Positions 24,607 to 33,147 are shown, counted from the first letter of the stretch. The stretch: DNA of 64,000 nucleotides from Pectobacterium sp013449375 (GCF_048593165.1 NZ_CP184271.1); one strand, 5' to 3'. Notes: generated by a model not told the origin, from the letters alone. Numbers and translations are program-made.

Positions 24607-25971
24607 ATGGCATCACATCTTATTGATTTTCTTCTTATAGGGAATAATTTTGGCACGCCTGAAATGCGCGGCGTCTGGTCCGAGCATAATCGCCTGACTA
24701 AACAGGTCGAAGTCGAAGTTGCCCTGGCGCTTGCCGAGGGTGAACTGGGTGTCATTCCGCTGGATGCGGCAAAAACCATTGCAGAAAACGCTGACGCAAG
24801 CGCGCTTAACGTTGAAGAGATTGCAAAAGATGCGGCACGCATGAAGCACTCTCTGATGCCGACGATTGCCGCGATTCAGAAACAGTGCGGCGCGGCGGGT
24901 GAATTTATTCACTATGGTGTTACCACACAGGACATCGTTGATACCGCGACAGTGTTACAGCTGAAACAATCTTTTGATATTGTTGTAAGAGATACACAAC
25001 TGCTGGCCGTTGAACTGAAGCGTCTGGCGAAGAAATATCAACACACGCTGATGGCGGGTCGTACCCACGGTATGCAGGCGCTTCCCACCACGTTTGGCTT
25101 CAAACTGGCCGTCTGGCTGGATGAATTTATCCGTCATCTCGAACGTCTGACTGAAATCAAGCAACGTGTTCTCGTCGGCAATATCAACGGTGCTATCTGT
25201 ACCTATGCTTCTTTTGGCGAACAAGGGCCGGAAATCGAGCGTCTGACGCTGGATAAACTGGGGCTGAATACGCCGAATATCGGCTGGCAGTCTGCCCGCG
25301 ATCGTTTCTCCGAATACGCCTCTGTTGCGGTGCTGATCAGCGGTACGCTGGGTAAAATCGGCAACGAGCTGTACAACCTGATGCGCACCGAGATTAACGA
25401 AATCGAAGAGCCGTTCTCCGAAGGGAAAATCGGTTCTACCACCATGCCGCATAAACGTAACCCTGCCGCACTGGAAGGGCTGGCGAGCCTGACGGCACCG
25501 CTGTTCAAGAGCGCCGCGCTGATTCATGAATCCATGAAAGTTGAGCACGAGCGTGATGCGATGAGCTGGCGTGCGGAGTGGATCGCGCTGCCGGAAATCA
25601 ATATCTATCTGTCCGCTCAGCTTCAGAACGCGCTTGGCATCCTGCGTGGGATGTCCGTCAACGAGAAGCAAATGCTGGCGAATCTCGATCTGCAAAATGG
25701 CCTACTGTTGTCTGAAAAGGTGATGTTTGAGATTGGTAAACGTCTCGGCAAGCAGACCGCTCACCATTTGGTTTACGAATGCTCTATGCAGGCATTCGAG
25801 CAGAATCAATCGTTTAAATCGGTGCTATTGACCCATCCGGTGCTTTCCGAGCAGGTGACTGCTGCCGATCTGGACGAATGGCTGAATCCGGCTAACTACG
25901 TTGGTAGTGCGCCGCAGAAGGTTGATGACGTGATTCGTTATGCGGACAACTCCGGCCTGCTGCCAGCATAA
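24607..25971 (+). CDS. Fumarase/aspartase-superfamily lyase, probably S-(2-succino) lyase
   Basis: A 454-residue protein of the adenylosuccinate/argininosuccinate lyase family, which splits substrates to release fumarate. Signature elements are GVTTQDIVDTATVLQL, the His loop AGRTHGMQALPTTFG, and the catalytic Ser loop GKIGSTTMPHKRNPAA (about residues 272-287). The C-terminal domain resembles that of adenylosuccinate lyase (NPANYVGSAPQKVDDVI). This is not the housekeeping purB: it begins an operon with a GNAT, a polar amino-acid ABC transporter and an M20 deacylase. That set is known from S-(2-succino)cysteine breakdown loci, where such a lyase gives cysteine and fumarate. Substrate assignment is inferred from context; the family call is firm. 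The start has only a weak ribosome binding site. Confidence 0.8.
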   Translation: MASHLIDFLLIGNNFGTPEMRGVWSEHNRLTKQVEVEVALALAEGELGVIPLDAAKTIAENADASALNVEEIAKDAARMKHSLMPTIAAIQKQCGAAGEFIHYGVTTQDIVDTATVLQLKQSFDIVVRDTQLLAVELKRLAKKYQHTLMAGRTHGMQALPTTFGFKLAVWLDEFIRHLERLTEIKQRVLVGNINGAICTYASFGEQGPEIERLTLDKLGLNTPNIGWQSARDRFSEYASVAVLISGTLGKIGNELYNLMRTEINEIEEPFSEGKIGSTTMPHKRNPAALEGLASLTAPLFKSAALIHESMKVEHERDAMSWRAEWIALPEINIYLSAQLQNALGILRGMSVNEKQMLANLDLQNGLLLSEKVMFEIGKRLGKQTAHHLVYECSMQAFEQNQSFKSVLLTHPVLSEQVTAADLDEWLNPANYVGSAPQKVDDVIRYADNSGLLPA

Positions 25972-25980
25972 GGTGACACT

Positions 25981-26523
25981 ATGAGTATCGTATTTCGTCA
26001 GGCTACGCTTGCGGATGATGAAACTTTTTTGGCGCTGGCGCTGGCGGCGTTTGAGCCGATTCGTCAGTTAGGTATCAACTTCTCTGCTGCTCATGCGGAT
26101 ATCGACATGGTGCGCACGCATATTGCCTCACACGGCGTTTATGTGATGGAGAAAGACGGAGAGATGGTGTCGTCATTTACCATCCGCTATCCGTGGGGGC
26201 CGGAGCCAGGCCCGTTCGGTTTACCTCATCTGGGCTGGTTTGCCACGCACCCTGGCTATAAAAAACAGGGGTTGGGTAAGCAAATGATGGGCTGGTTGGA
26301 AGAAGAAATTCTGATTAACCAGCTCAAAGCGCCTGCGGTGTCGCTTGGCACGGCACAAAACCACCCGTGGCTGATCGAGATGTACAGAAATTATGGTTTC
26401 AGGGAAGTCGGGCAGACGAATCTGGGGAAAGGACACCTGACAATCTGGATGGAAAAAATCCTTGATAACCAATTGTATGACCAGTGGAAAGATAAAAACT
26501 CAAAAAGAGAGGCAGTAAAATGA
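25981..26523 (+). CDS. GNAT-family N-acetyltransferase (YxeL/SnaA-like by context)
   Basis: A 180-residue single-domain GNAT. The acetyl-CoA loop HPGYKKQGLGKQMMGWLEEE (about residues 90-110) and the following SLGTAQNHPWLIEMYRNYGFREVGQTNLG are typical. It is coupled to its neighbours: 9 bp after the lyase with AGGTGACACT as ribosome binding site, and overlapping the binding-protein gene. In the Bacillus yxe and ytm/sna loci a GNAT of this kind acetylates the alpha-amino group of a modified cysteine taken up by the adjacent ABC transporter. The same job is inferred here. Confidence 0.82.
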   Translation: MSIVFRQATLADDETFLALALAAFEPIRQLGINFSAAHADIDMVRTHIASHGVYVMEKDGEMVSSFTIRYPWGPEPGPFGLPHLGWFATHPGYKKQGLGKQMMGWLEEEILINQLKAPAVSLGTAQNHPWLIEMYRNYGFREVGQTNLGKGHLTIWMEKILDNQLYDQWKDKNSKREAVK

Positions 26524-27311
26524 TGAAAAAAGTAACGTTGTCTGTTCTGGCGCTGACGACCGCCTTTCTTGTAGCCGGCTGTGATTCTGGGAAAAGCAGC
26601 GCCGAGCAGGAAAAAGTCCTGAAAGTGGGTTCAACCGGCCAAAGCTATCCAAGCGGCTTCAAGCAAGATAACAAGCTGGTCGGCTTTGACGTTGAAGTGA
26701 CGGAAGCCATTGCGAAAGATCTGAACTACAAAGTTGAGTGGGTTACCGCCGATTTCAGCGGCCTGATGGGGCAGTTGGAAGCGAAAAAACTGGATACCGT
26801 GGCGAATGTGGTGGCAATTACGCCTGCGCGTCAGGAAAAATACAATTTTGCCCAGCCTTACAGCTTCTACGGTAGCCAGATTGTGACGCACAAAGACAAC
26901 GCGGACATTAATACACTGGCTGACCTGAAAGGGAAGACAGTGGCTGGGGTGCTGGGTTCTAACCACGTTAATAACCTGAAAAAAGCGTTTGCCGACGGCA
27001 GCGTGAATATTCGCACCTATGAAACACGCGATGGCGCGATGAACGATGCGCTGTCTAAGCGCGTTGAAGGCTACGTGAATTCACGTCCTATTCTGCTGGC
27101 GGAAATCAATAAGCGTAACCTGCCGTTCAAACTGGTTGGTGAACCGCTGGTGATTGAAGAAGTGAGCTTCCCGTTCCATAAGGACGAGAAAGGCGATGCG
27201 TTGCGTAAGCAGTTCGATGCAGAGTTAACGAAAATGCGTGCAGATGGACGCCTGAAAGCGATCTCCGAAAAATATTTTGGTGAAGACATTACGGTATCAC
27301 CGGCTAAATAA
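26520..27311 (+). CDS. Amino-acid ABC transporter substrate-binding lipoprotein
   Basis: A 263-residue solute-binding protein, family 3 (SBP_bac_3). It has a lipoprotein signal with lipobox LVAG-C (Cys21). Asp follows at +2, which in enterobacteria holds lipoproteins in the inner membrane; this is unusual for a Gram-negative binding protein, which is normally soluble. Domain features are GFDVEVTEAIAKDLNYKVEWV, FSGLMGQLEAKKLD, the Arg-containing ITPARQEKYNFAQPY that binds the substrate carboxylate, and ADLKGKTVAGVLGSN. It overlaps the GNAT stop by 4 bp. Likely ligand: a modified, probably S-substituted, cysteine. Confidence 0.88.
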   Translation: MMKKVTLSVLALTTAFLVAGCDSGKSSAEQEKVLKVGSTGQSYPSGFKQDNKLVGFDVEVTEAIAKDLNYKVEWVTADFSGLMGQLEAKKLDTVANVVAITPARQEKYNFAQPYSFYGSQIVTHKDNADINTLADLKGKTVAGVLGSNHVNNLKKAFADGSVNIRTYETRDGAMNDALSKRVEGYVNSRPILLAEINKRNLPFKLVGEPLVIEEVSFPFHKDEKGDALRKQFDAELTKMRADGRLKAISEKYFGEDITVSPAK

Positions 27312-27440
27312 CCTCACGCCATCATTCTGGCCGAGTCGTTACGTAGATTGATGATTCGTGATGTCGGTAGCCAGATGATTCGTTATATAGCCTAGTCATA
27401 ACCCTGTTCCACCGGCGCAACATGGCCGGTGGAAGCATTA

Positions 27441-28124
27441 ATGGTATTACTCATGAATATCGATCTTGCTTACCTGTTAAAGGTCTTTCCCCAGGTATTA
27501 ATGTATTTGCCGACCACGTTGTTTCTTGCCGTGGTTTCGATGTTTTTTGCTATGGTTCTCGGCCTTATCCTGGCGTTAGTCCGTGAAAGCAAGGTCGTCG
27601 TGGTAGTAAAAATCGTCGAACTGTATATCTCGCTGTTCCGCGGTATTCCATCGTTGGTTCAACTGTTTATCATCTACTTTGGCCTGCCGCAGCTGTTCCC
27701 CGGCTTATCCAATCTGGATGCGATGACGGCGGCGATTATCGGCTTTAGCCTGAAAACGTCCGCCTATATGGCAGAAATTTTCCGTGCGGGCTTGGCCTCG
27801 GTGGATTTCGGTCAGACGGAAGCGGGTCTATCCATTGGCATGAGTAAAGCACAGGTCTATCGCCGCATCGTGTTGCCTCAGGCCATGCTGAATGCGCTAC
27901 CCGCGACGGGGAACACCTTCATTTCTCTGATTAAAGATACTTCGGTGGCTTTTGCGTTGGGTGTCTCCGAACTGTTCGCGGAAGGCAAAATGATTGCCGC
28001 CGAATCTCTGCGTTTCTTTGAGACCTTCCTGGTTGTGGGTCTGATTTACTGGTTGGTGATCATGGTTTATTCCTGGCTGCAAAAGCAGCTGGAGAAGAAA
28101 CTGAATCACTCGCTACAGCGATAA
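27441..28124 (+). CDS. Amino-acid ABC transporter permease (HisM/YxeN type)
   Basis: A 227-residue permease with about five helices and the EAA loop (EAGLSIGMSKAQVYRRIVLPQAMLNALPATGN) that contacts the ATPase, plus the family's SLFRGIPSLVQLFIIYFGLPQL segment. The ATG at 27441 is chosen for GGA at 7 nt; a GTG 12 bp upstream and an ATG 12 bp downstream are alternatives. Only one permease gene is present, so it probably acts as a homodimer. A 129-bp spacer separates it from the binding-protein gene; I see no clear hairpin there. Confidence 0.9.
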   Translation: MVLLMNIDLAYLLKVFPQVLMYLPTTLFLAVVSMFFAMVLGLILALVRESKVVVVVKIVELYISLFRGIPSLVQLFIIYFGLPQLFPGLSNLDAMTAAIIGFSLKTSAYMAEIFRAGLASVDFGQTEAGLSIGMSKAQVYRRIVLPQAMLNALPATGNTFISLIKDTSVAFALGVSELFAEGKMIAAESLRFFETFLVVGLIYWLVIMVYSWLQKQLEKKLNHSLQR

Positions 28125-28133
28125 GGGGCTGAC

Positions 28134-28895
28134 ATGATCAGTGTAAAGAATCTTTCTAAACGCTTTGGCGATCAGGTGGTGTTGGACAACATTAGTCTGG
28201 ATATCGCGAAAGGCGAAGTCGTGGCGATTATCGGCCCATCCGGGTCGGGTAAATCCACGCTGCTGCGTTGTCTGAACCTGCTGGAAACCCCAGAATCGGG
28301 CACCATTCACATTGGCGACCAAACGCTGGATACGCGTCGTTACTCTTCTAAAGAAGCCTACGCGCTGCGCCGCCAGACGGCGATGGTGTTCCAGAGCTAT
28401 AACCTGTTTAAGAACAAGACGGCGCTGGAGAATGTGACGGAAGCGCTGATTGTTGTGAAAAAAATGCCGAAGAAGCAGGCGGATGAAATCGGTCTGGCTT
28501 TGCTGGAACAAGTCGGTCTGCTGCCGCAGGCGGCGCAGTATCCGGTGACGTTATCCGGCGGGCAGCAGCAGCGCGTGAGTATTGCGCGTGCGCTGGCAGT
28601 CGATCCTAAGGCGATTTTGTTTGATGAACCGACCTCGGCGCTGGACCCGGAAAGGGTACACGAAGTGCTTCAGGTTATTCAGAAGCTGGCGAAGAACGAC
28701 ACCACGATGGTGATCGTTACCCATGAAATGCAGTTTGCGAAAGAAGTGGCTGACCGTGTGATCTTCATGGCGGACGGGCACATCGTTGAAGAAGGTCCGG
28801 CGGAGCAAGTCATTAGCTTCTCGGACAACCCGCAGACCCAGCGTTTCCTGCGTCAGTTGACCAAGCTGCCTGAGCCGCTTGAGTACGATATTTAA
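28134..28895 (+). CDS. Amino-acid ABC transporter ATP-binding protein
   Basis: A 253-residue polar amino-acid type ATPase. It has Walker A GPSGSGKST, Q-loop VFQSYNLFKNKTALENV, the signature LSGGQQQRVSIARALA, Walker B AILFDEPTSALDP, and the H-loop VTHEMQFAKEVADRV. It starts 9 bp after the permease with AAGGGG as ribosome binding site. Together with the two genes before it, it makes a complete importer. Confidence 0.94.
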   Translation: MISVKNLSKRFGDQVVLDNISLDIAKGEVVAIIGPSGSGKSTLLRCLNLLETPESGTIHIGDQTLDTRRYSSKEAYALRRQTAMVFQSYNLFKNKTALENVTEALIVVKKMPKKQADEIGLALLEQVGLLPQAAQYPVTLSGGQQQRVSIARALAVDPKAILFDEPTSALDPERVHEVLQVIQKLAKNDTTMVIVTHEMQFAKEVADRVIFMADGHIVEEGPAEQVISFSDNPQTQRFLRQLTKLPEPLEYDI

Positions 28896-28932
28896 CGTAT
28901 ACGTAGACACACCTGCACGCCTGAACAAGGCC

Positions 28933-28949
28933 GCCCTGTCAGGCAGGGC
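28933..28949 (+). other. Intercistronic hairpin before the M20 deacylase gene
   Basis: GCCCTG / CAGGGC with a 5-nt loop, 37 bp after the ATPase stop and 23 bp before the deacylase start. There is no T run, so an mRNA-stabilising or processing role is more likely than termination. Confidence 0.4.
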
Positions 28950-28972
28950 ACGATAATGTGGAGCAAGTATTA

Positions 28973-30130
28973 ATGAGAACAGCACCTCAACATGAGCCTC
29001 TGGCTCAGTTTATTCAGGCCTTTCGCCACGATTTACACCGCAACCCTGAACTGTCGAATCAGGAGTTTGAAACCACGAAGAAGATTCGTGCGGTATTGGA
29101 AAAAGAGGGGATTCGCATCCTCGATCTGCCGCTGAAAACGGGTTTGGTTGCCGAAGTGGGCGGCCTTCAGGATGGCCCGCTGGTCGTGGTCCGTTCGGAC
29201 ATCGACGCCCTGCCGATTGAAGAAGAGTCTGGCGTAGAATTCACGTCGCTCAATAAAGGGGTGATGCACGCCTGCGGTCATGATTTTCACTCTTCCGCTG
29301 CGCTGGGCGCGGCGATTCTGCTGAAGAAAATCGAGCCAGAGCTGAAAGGTACAGTACGAATTTTATTCCAGGCCGCGGAAGAAACCGGGCTGGGCGCGCC
29401 GGAAGTCATTGCGGTTGGTGCGTTGGACAATGCGGTAGCGATTTTCGGTATCCACAACGATCCGACGCTGCCTGTTGGCGTGATCGGCGGGAAAGATGGC
29501 GCGTTGACGGCGGGTGTTGACCGCTTTGAGATCAAGATTGCGGCGAAAGGCTGTCATGCCGCGAAGCCACATGAAGGCAACGATCCGATTATCATTCTGG
29601 GTCAGTTGATTTCTGCCGTACAGACCATCATCAGCCGTACGGTGTCTTCTGACAACAACGCGGTGGTGTCGATTACTCAGGTTCATAGCGGCAGCACCTG
29701 GAACGTTATCCCTGATACTGCCTACGTTGAAGGCACGGTCAGAACGTTCAATCAGGATGCGCGAGATTTGATTGAACAGCGTTTCCGCCAGATCGTGGCG
29801 GGTATTGCCAGCACCTTTGGCGCAGAAATCGAGTTCCTGTGGCACGCAGGGCCGCCATCGGTGATCAACACGCCGGAGTGGGTTGAGTTTGCGCTGAATG
29901 TGGCAAGTGACGAAGGGTTTGAAGCACGCCGCGTGGAAGCTAGCCCGATTGGTGAAGATTTTGCGTTCTATCAGCAGAAACTGCCGGGTACGTTCATGAT
30001 GGTCGGCTCCGGTGGACCATATGCGCTGCACCACCCGAAATTCCGCGTTGACGATCGCGCACTGTTCCCGACTGCACACTATCTGTATCAGATGGCGAAG
30101 CAGAGCTTAGAGCAACTCTCTTCCCGCTAG
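28973..30130 (+). CDS. M20-family amidohydrolase / N-acyl amino acid deacylase (YxeP-like)
   Basis: A 385-residue M20D metallopeptidase-fold deacylase. It has HDLHRNPELSNQEFETT at the start, VVVRSDIDALPIEE, MHACGHDFHSSAALG (metal-binding Cys/His), and AAEETGLGAPEVI (catalytic Glu). The dimerisation-domain segment contains KGCHAAKPHEGNDPI, and the C-terminal GEDFAFYQQKLPG supplies the second metal ligands. The ATG at 28973 has GGAG 9 nt upstream; a GTG at 28958 is an alternative. As the last gene of the operon it would remove the acetyl group put on by the GNAT, as YxeP does in Bacillus. Function inferred from family and context. Confidence 0.88.
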   Translation: MRTAPQHEPLAQFIQAFRHDLHRNPELSNQEFETTKKIRAVLEKEGIRILDLPLKTGLVAEVGGLQDGPLVVVRSDIDALPIEEESGVEFTSLNKGVMHACGHDFHSSAALGAAILLKKIEPELKGTVRILFQAAEETGLGAPEVIAVGALDNAVAIFGIHNDPTLPVGVIGGKDGALTAGVDRFEIKIAAKGCHAAKPHEGNDPIIILGQLISAVQTIISRTVSSDNNAVVSITQVHSGSTWNVIPDTAYVEGTVRTFNQDARDLIEQRFRQIVAGIASTFGAEIEFLWHAGPPSVINTPEWVEFALNVASDEGFEARRVEASPIGEDFAFYQQKLPGTFMMVGSGGPYALHHPKFRVDDRALFPTAHYLYQMAKQSLEQLSSR

Positions 30131-30220
30131 TCTCCTATCATTAAGTCAACTCTGTCCGCGTCTGTTTTCCGGCGCGGATATTTCCCTTTTTCTAAATTGA
30201 ATCAGCAGCTTTGATAGGGC

Positions 30221-30238
30221 TGTCGGAAAAACACGACA
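30221..30238. promoter_or_regulatory. GlrR-type activator site 1 upstream of glmZ
   Basis: TGTC-N10-GACA, exact match to the known recognition pattern of the response regulator GlrR (YfhA). It lies about 260 bp before the glmZ start, a normal distance for a sigma-54 enhancer. Confidence 0.7.
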
Positions 30239-30253
30239 CTCTAGGGGTTTTGC

Positions 30254-30271
30254 TGTCGCAAAAAAGAGACA
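30254..30271. promoter_or_regulatory. GlrR-type activator site 2 upstream of glmZ
   Basis: A second exact TGTC-N10-GACA, 33 bp (about three helical turns) from site 1, so both can be bound on the same face of the helix. Confidence 0.7.
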
Positions 30272-30468
30272 CTTAACCTATTGATTAATAATTACTAATA
30301 TTTTTTATGATAAATCCGTCTCTGAATAGCGACATATTTTGTGAGCGGAGTCTCGTTTTTATCACCTTGTGTACGTTTGCTTTTCTTCCCGTGAAGAAAT
30401 AAAAATAACATTTATTATTAGTGAGTTACCATTTAATTGAGAGGCGGTGGTAATAAATTAATGCGTGT

Positions 30469-30485
30469 TGGCATAATTCGTGCTT
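30469..30485 (+). promoter_or_regulatory. Sigma-54 promoter of glmZ
   Basis: TGGCAT-N5-GTGCTT: the GG (30470-30471) and GC (30482-30483) are exactly 10 nt apart, as sigma-54 requires, and the GC is about 13 nt before the expected RNA start. An AT-rich stretch of about 190 bp lies between it and the two GlrR-type sites, with room for IHF bending. A weak sigma-70 -10 (TAAATA) overlaps it. Confidence 0.7.
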
Positions 30486-30495
30486 AAATATACGG

Positions 30496-30705
30496 GTAGA
30501 TGCTCATTCCACTTCCTATGTTTGCTTCGGCTTCATAATCCTGGGAATGACGCAGAGCCAATTTGAGGTGCCTATCGTCCAACTCCAGATGAAGATGCCA
30601 ATCTCCATCGGGCTTTCCGGACATAACGTTGAGTGAGGCACCATTCTGTTGTCTGACAGACCTGATATTTTCAACGCTTACCGTTTATCGGTAAGCGTTT
30701 TTTTT
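30496..30705 (+). ncRNA. glmZ: Small regulatory RNA GlmZ
   Basis: 210 nt, against about 207 in E. coli. GlmZ base-pairs with glmS mRNA and raises glucosamine-6-phosphate synthase translation; RapZ and RNase E inactivate it, and GlmY counteracts this. The 5' end GTAGATGCTCATTCC, the GGAATGACGCAGAGCC segment, the glmS-pairing region TAACGTTGAGTGA (near 30624-30636) and the CAGACCTG before the terminator all match the E. coli RNA. The terminator is AACGCTTACC-GTTTAT-CGGTAAGCG followed by a T run. It sits next to hemY, as in E. coli. Confidence 0.95.
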
Positions 30706-30784
30706 CGTCTGATGAAAATGTTCGGTCGCCGTCTGCTGTCGTGCTAGATGAAGCCGTTTATAAAAAACAGCCCATAAAAAGAGA

Positions 30785-30805
30785 AAGGCTCCAAAAAGGA
30801 GCCTT
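30785..30805 (-). terminator. Terminator of the hemCDXY operon
   Basis: AAGGCTCC-AAAAA-GGAGCCTT, perfect 8-bp stem. On the minus strand it is followed by TCTCTTTTT. It begins 22 bp after the hemY stop. Confidence 0.8.
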
Positions 30806-30826
30806 ATGAAAGGGATGGCGTAGCGA

Positions 30827-32026
30827 TCAGTCGGCAGGCTGCTGTAGCGTGAGCAGTAACCCTTGGCGCCGCATTTGTGCTGCTTCATCCGGCAGACGCA
30901 ACCGATCGAGAGCGTCGGCGCGCCAGGCATAATCATAAGCGTCTGGGCGGAGCTCCAGCGCAGTACGGAAGGCGTCGCTGGCCTGCTGCCATTCGCCGTG
31001 TTTCATCAGCAATTGTCCTAACGTGCTGCTCAACAGCGGGGTTGCTCCTTGCTGCTTGATGTACTGGTGTAGCACTTTTTCCAGTTGTTCCGAGTTTCCG
31101 GCTTTGAGGCGTGGCATCAACAGGATCAACCGCTCGTCATATTGACGTTTCAGGCCGTCGAGAATGATCTTCTGAGCGGTATCATGATCGTCACATTCGA
31201 TCAAATGCTCAGCCATTGCGACCTGAAGCGGAATCTCATGGCGCACTTTACGGCTCTGATTGTTCCACCACGACTTCAGCCCTTCGCTGCCGCCATCCGC
31301 CATTGCCTGATTCATCAGGCCGATATAGGCCTGCTGCTGTAGATCCAGCAAACGTTCTTCAGGGTACAGGTTGATCTTGCGCATCGCAGGCAGAATATCC
31401 AGCAGCGCACTATAGGCGTGAGTACGCAGGAAAGCCTGCTCCGCCAAACGCAGCACCTCTGGGTGGCGGGGCGCAACTTCCAGCAGTTTGTCCACGCCGT
31501 GACGTGCGGCATGATCTTCATTACGCGCTAGCTGAATACGCACGCGCGTAATATCCACCGGAAGCTGATCGGTATCTGCAACCTCGGCGGCACGCTCCAG
31601 ATATTGTTTGGTGCGGAATTCGTCACCGCGCTGTTGGGCGGCTTCGGCTGCCAGCAGGTAGTTCACCACGGGCTGCTCGGCATGATCGGCATTACGCGTC
31701 AGTAGCTTCTCTACCTGTAAATAATCCCCTTCGGCCAGCTTGAGCAACGCGGCTTTGGTTTGCTTTCTGGCGCGAGTGCGTTTGCGACCGAGGAACCAGC
31801 CGCGCGTGCGGGATCCGGTACGAAAGAGCCGGCGGAGTACCCATTCCACTGCCAGAAAGGCGAGGAAAAACAGCACCAGCATAATGACCAGACCGGTCAC
31901 GCTGGTTTGAATATCATAATCATCCGTCTGGATCAGAACGTAGCCTTGGTGACCCGCGACGATCGGGCCGATCACAACGCCAGCGATCAGGATCAGGAAC
32001 AGCAATAAGACTTTTAGCATGCTCAT
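30827..32026 (-). CDS. hemY: HemY, heme biosynthesis-associated TPR membrane protein
   Basis: A 399-residue protein of enterobacterial hemCDXY operons. It has two N-terminal membrane helices (about residues 2-22 and 45-63) with a short periplasmic hairpin. A basic stretch (GRKRTRARKQTKAALLKL) then leads into a cytoplasmic tetratricopeptide-repeat domain. It is not the protoporphyrinogen oxidase that shares the name in Bacillus. Overlaps hemX by 4 bp. Its precise role in heme synthesis is not settled. Confidence 0.93.
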   Translation of the reverse strand: MSMLKVLLLFLILIAGVVIGPIVAGHQGYVLIQTDDYDIQTSVTGLVIMLVLFFLAFLAVEWVLRRLFRTGSRTRGWFLGRKRTRARKQTKAALLKLAEGDYLQVEKLLTRNADHAEQPVVNYLLAAEAAQQRGDEFRTKQYLERAAEVADTDQLPVDITRVRIQLARNEDHAARHGVDKLLEVAPRHPEVLRLAEQAFLRTHAYSALLDILPAMRKINLYPEERLLDLQQQAYIGLMNQAMADGGSEGLKSWWNNQSRKVRHEIPLQVAMAEHLIECDDHDTAQKIILDGLKRQYDERLILLMPRLKAGNSEQLEKVLHQYIKQQGATPLLSSTLGQLLMKHGEWQQASDAFRTALELRPDAYDYAWRADALDRLRLPDEAAQMRRQGLLLTLQQPAD

Positions 32027-33147
32027 TCCTCCTGCTGCGTGGCTGGCGCCTGAGCCAGCAGGTTACGAACGCGCGTTTGCATCAGTTTTTCCAGCAGCGC
32101 TTGGCTTTGTAGCTCCATTGGGACATCCAGTGAAACCGACTGTTGGCTTAAGGCATCGAGCTGATCCAAAAAGGCCTGCGTTGTGGGATCGGTGGTATCG
32201 AAGTAGGCACGAACCCAGGTTGCGGCCGTTTCCAGCGACTGTTTGTACACTTCATTCTGGTGACGAGGAATAGCTTGGGCGGCAACCAGCAAGCGTGAAC
32301 GGATATTCTCACGCAGGTACACATCCTGATTGGGCGCCAGCAACGGTTCGGCAGCGCTGTCGCGACGGCGAATGGTGATAAAATCCGCCATGAAATTGTG
32401 CCAGCTCTTGCTGAGATTTTGTCGCCATTCGCTCAAGGAGGCGGACAGTTCTGTACTGTTGGCGTCCATTGGTGCTTCATCGGTGCTGTTATCGGCGAGC
32501 TGCAAGTTGTCCAACTGGTCGGTGAGCTGATTCACTTTCAGGATGATGCCGTCAAAATCCACCTGGCTCACGCCTGCCAGCGCTCCGATGTCGCTGGTCA
32601 GCGCGCGGCGGATTTCTATCAGGCTGGGATCGTTCATTTCCGCCAAGCTTGCGTCCGCGCTTTTCAGCAACGCGCCTGCGGTGGTGACGTCTTTGTCGCT
32701 CCACAGCTTACGTCCTGCCAGTTTTACCAGAAAATCCGCCTGAGCGATCAGCCAGGTATTGGTGTCATGGCTGGAAAGTGCCGCCAGTTTATCGCGCAGT
32801 TCATCTGACTGACGTGTTAGCGCCTCCAGACGCTGTGTAGCCGTGTCCTGCGCTTTGCTTTGCTGCTGCTGAGCGTCCAGCCACTGCTGTTGCTCTTGCT
32901 TATGCTGTTGCTGCAATGCGTTGAACTGCGCTTCCAGACGTTGAACCGTGGCATTTTCTTTCTGCGCCTGCTGGTGGCCGTGGTAATACAACCCTGCGCC
33001 TATGGCCAGTGCAATCACAATTGCGATGCCCCCCAGCACGGCACCACTGCGTTTGGGTTGCGGTGCGTGATCCTGCTGCTGATGCGCGGGTTCAACCCGT
33101 TCAGCAACCTCGTCGGATGGAGCTGTGGGGGTATTGTGTTCCGTCAT
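32023..33147 (-). CDS. hemX: HemX, putative uroporphyrinogen-III C-methyltransferase family membrane protein
   Basis: A 374-residue protein with an acidic/Gln-rich cytoplasmic start, one membrane helix (GAVLGGIAIVIALAIGAGLYY, near residues 38-58) and a Gln-rich coiled coil (about 62-130). A conserved domain follows with FLVKLAGRKLWSDKDVTTA and TRVRNLLAQAP. Despite its old name, no SAM-methyltransferase motif is visible. The start at 33147 (MTEHNTP) fits the family; 5 more codons are open upstream. The gene is co-transcribed with hemD, 23 bp upstream. Confidence 0.93.
   Translation of the reverse strand: MTEHNTPTAPSDEVAERVEPAHQQQDHAPQPKRSGAVLGGIAIVIALAIGAGLYYHGHQQAQKENATVQRLEAQFNALQQQHKQEQQQWLDAQQQQSKAQDTATQRLEALTRQSDELRDKLAALSSHDTNTWLIAQADFLVKLAGRKLWSDKDVTTAGALLKSADASLAEMNDPSLIEIRRALTSDIGALAGVSQVDFDGIILKVNQLTDQLDNLQLADNSTDEAPMDANSTELSASLSEWRQNLSKSWHNFMADFITIRRRDSAAEPLLAPNQDVYLRENIRSRLLVAAQAIPRHQNEVYKQSLETAATWVRAYFDTTDPTTQAFLDQLDALSQQSVSLDVPMELQSQALLEKLMQTRVRNLLAQAPATQQEE

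Noticed and set aside
24607..25971. Housekeeping purB (adenylosuccinate lyase) for this lyase
   Set aside because: Enterobacterial PurB is encoded next to hflD and differs in sequence; this gene is embedded in an amino-acid transport operon.
22853..30130. Genomic island integrated at tRNA-Pro
   Set aside because: No integrase, no repeat of the tRNA 3' end downstream, and the genes look compositionally like their neighbours.
30131..30495. Protein gene in the gap between the M20 deacylase and glmZ
   Set aside because: AT-rich, no frame of useful length on either strand; the content is explained by the GlrR-type sites and the glmZ promoter.
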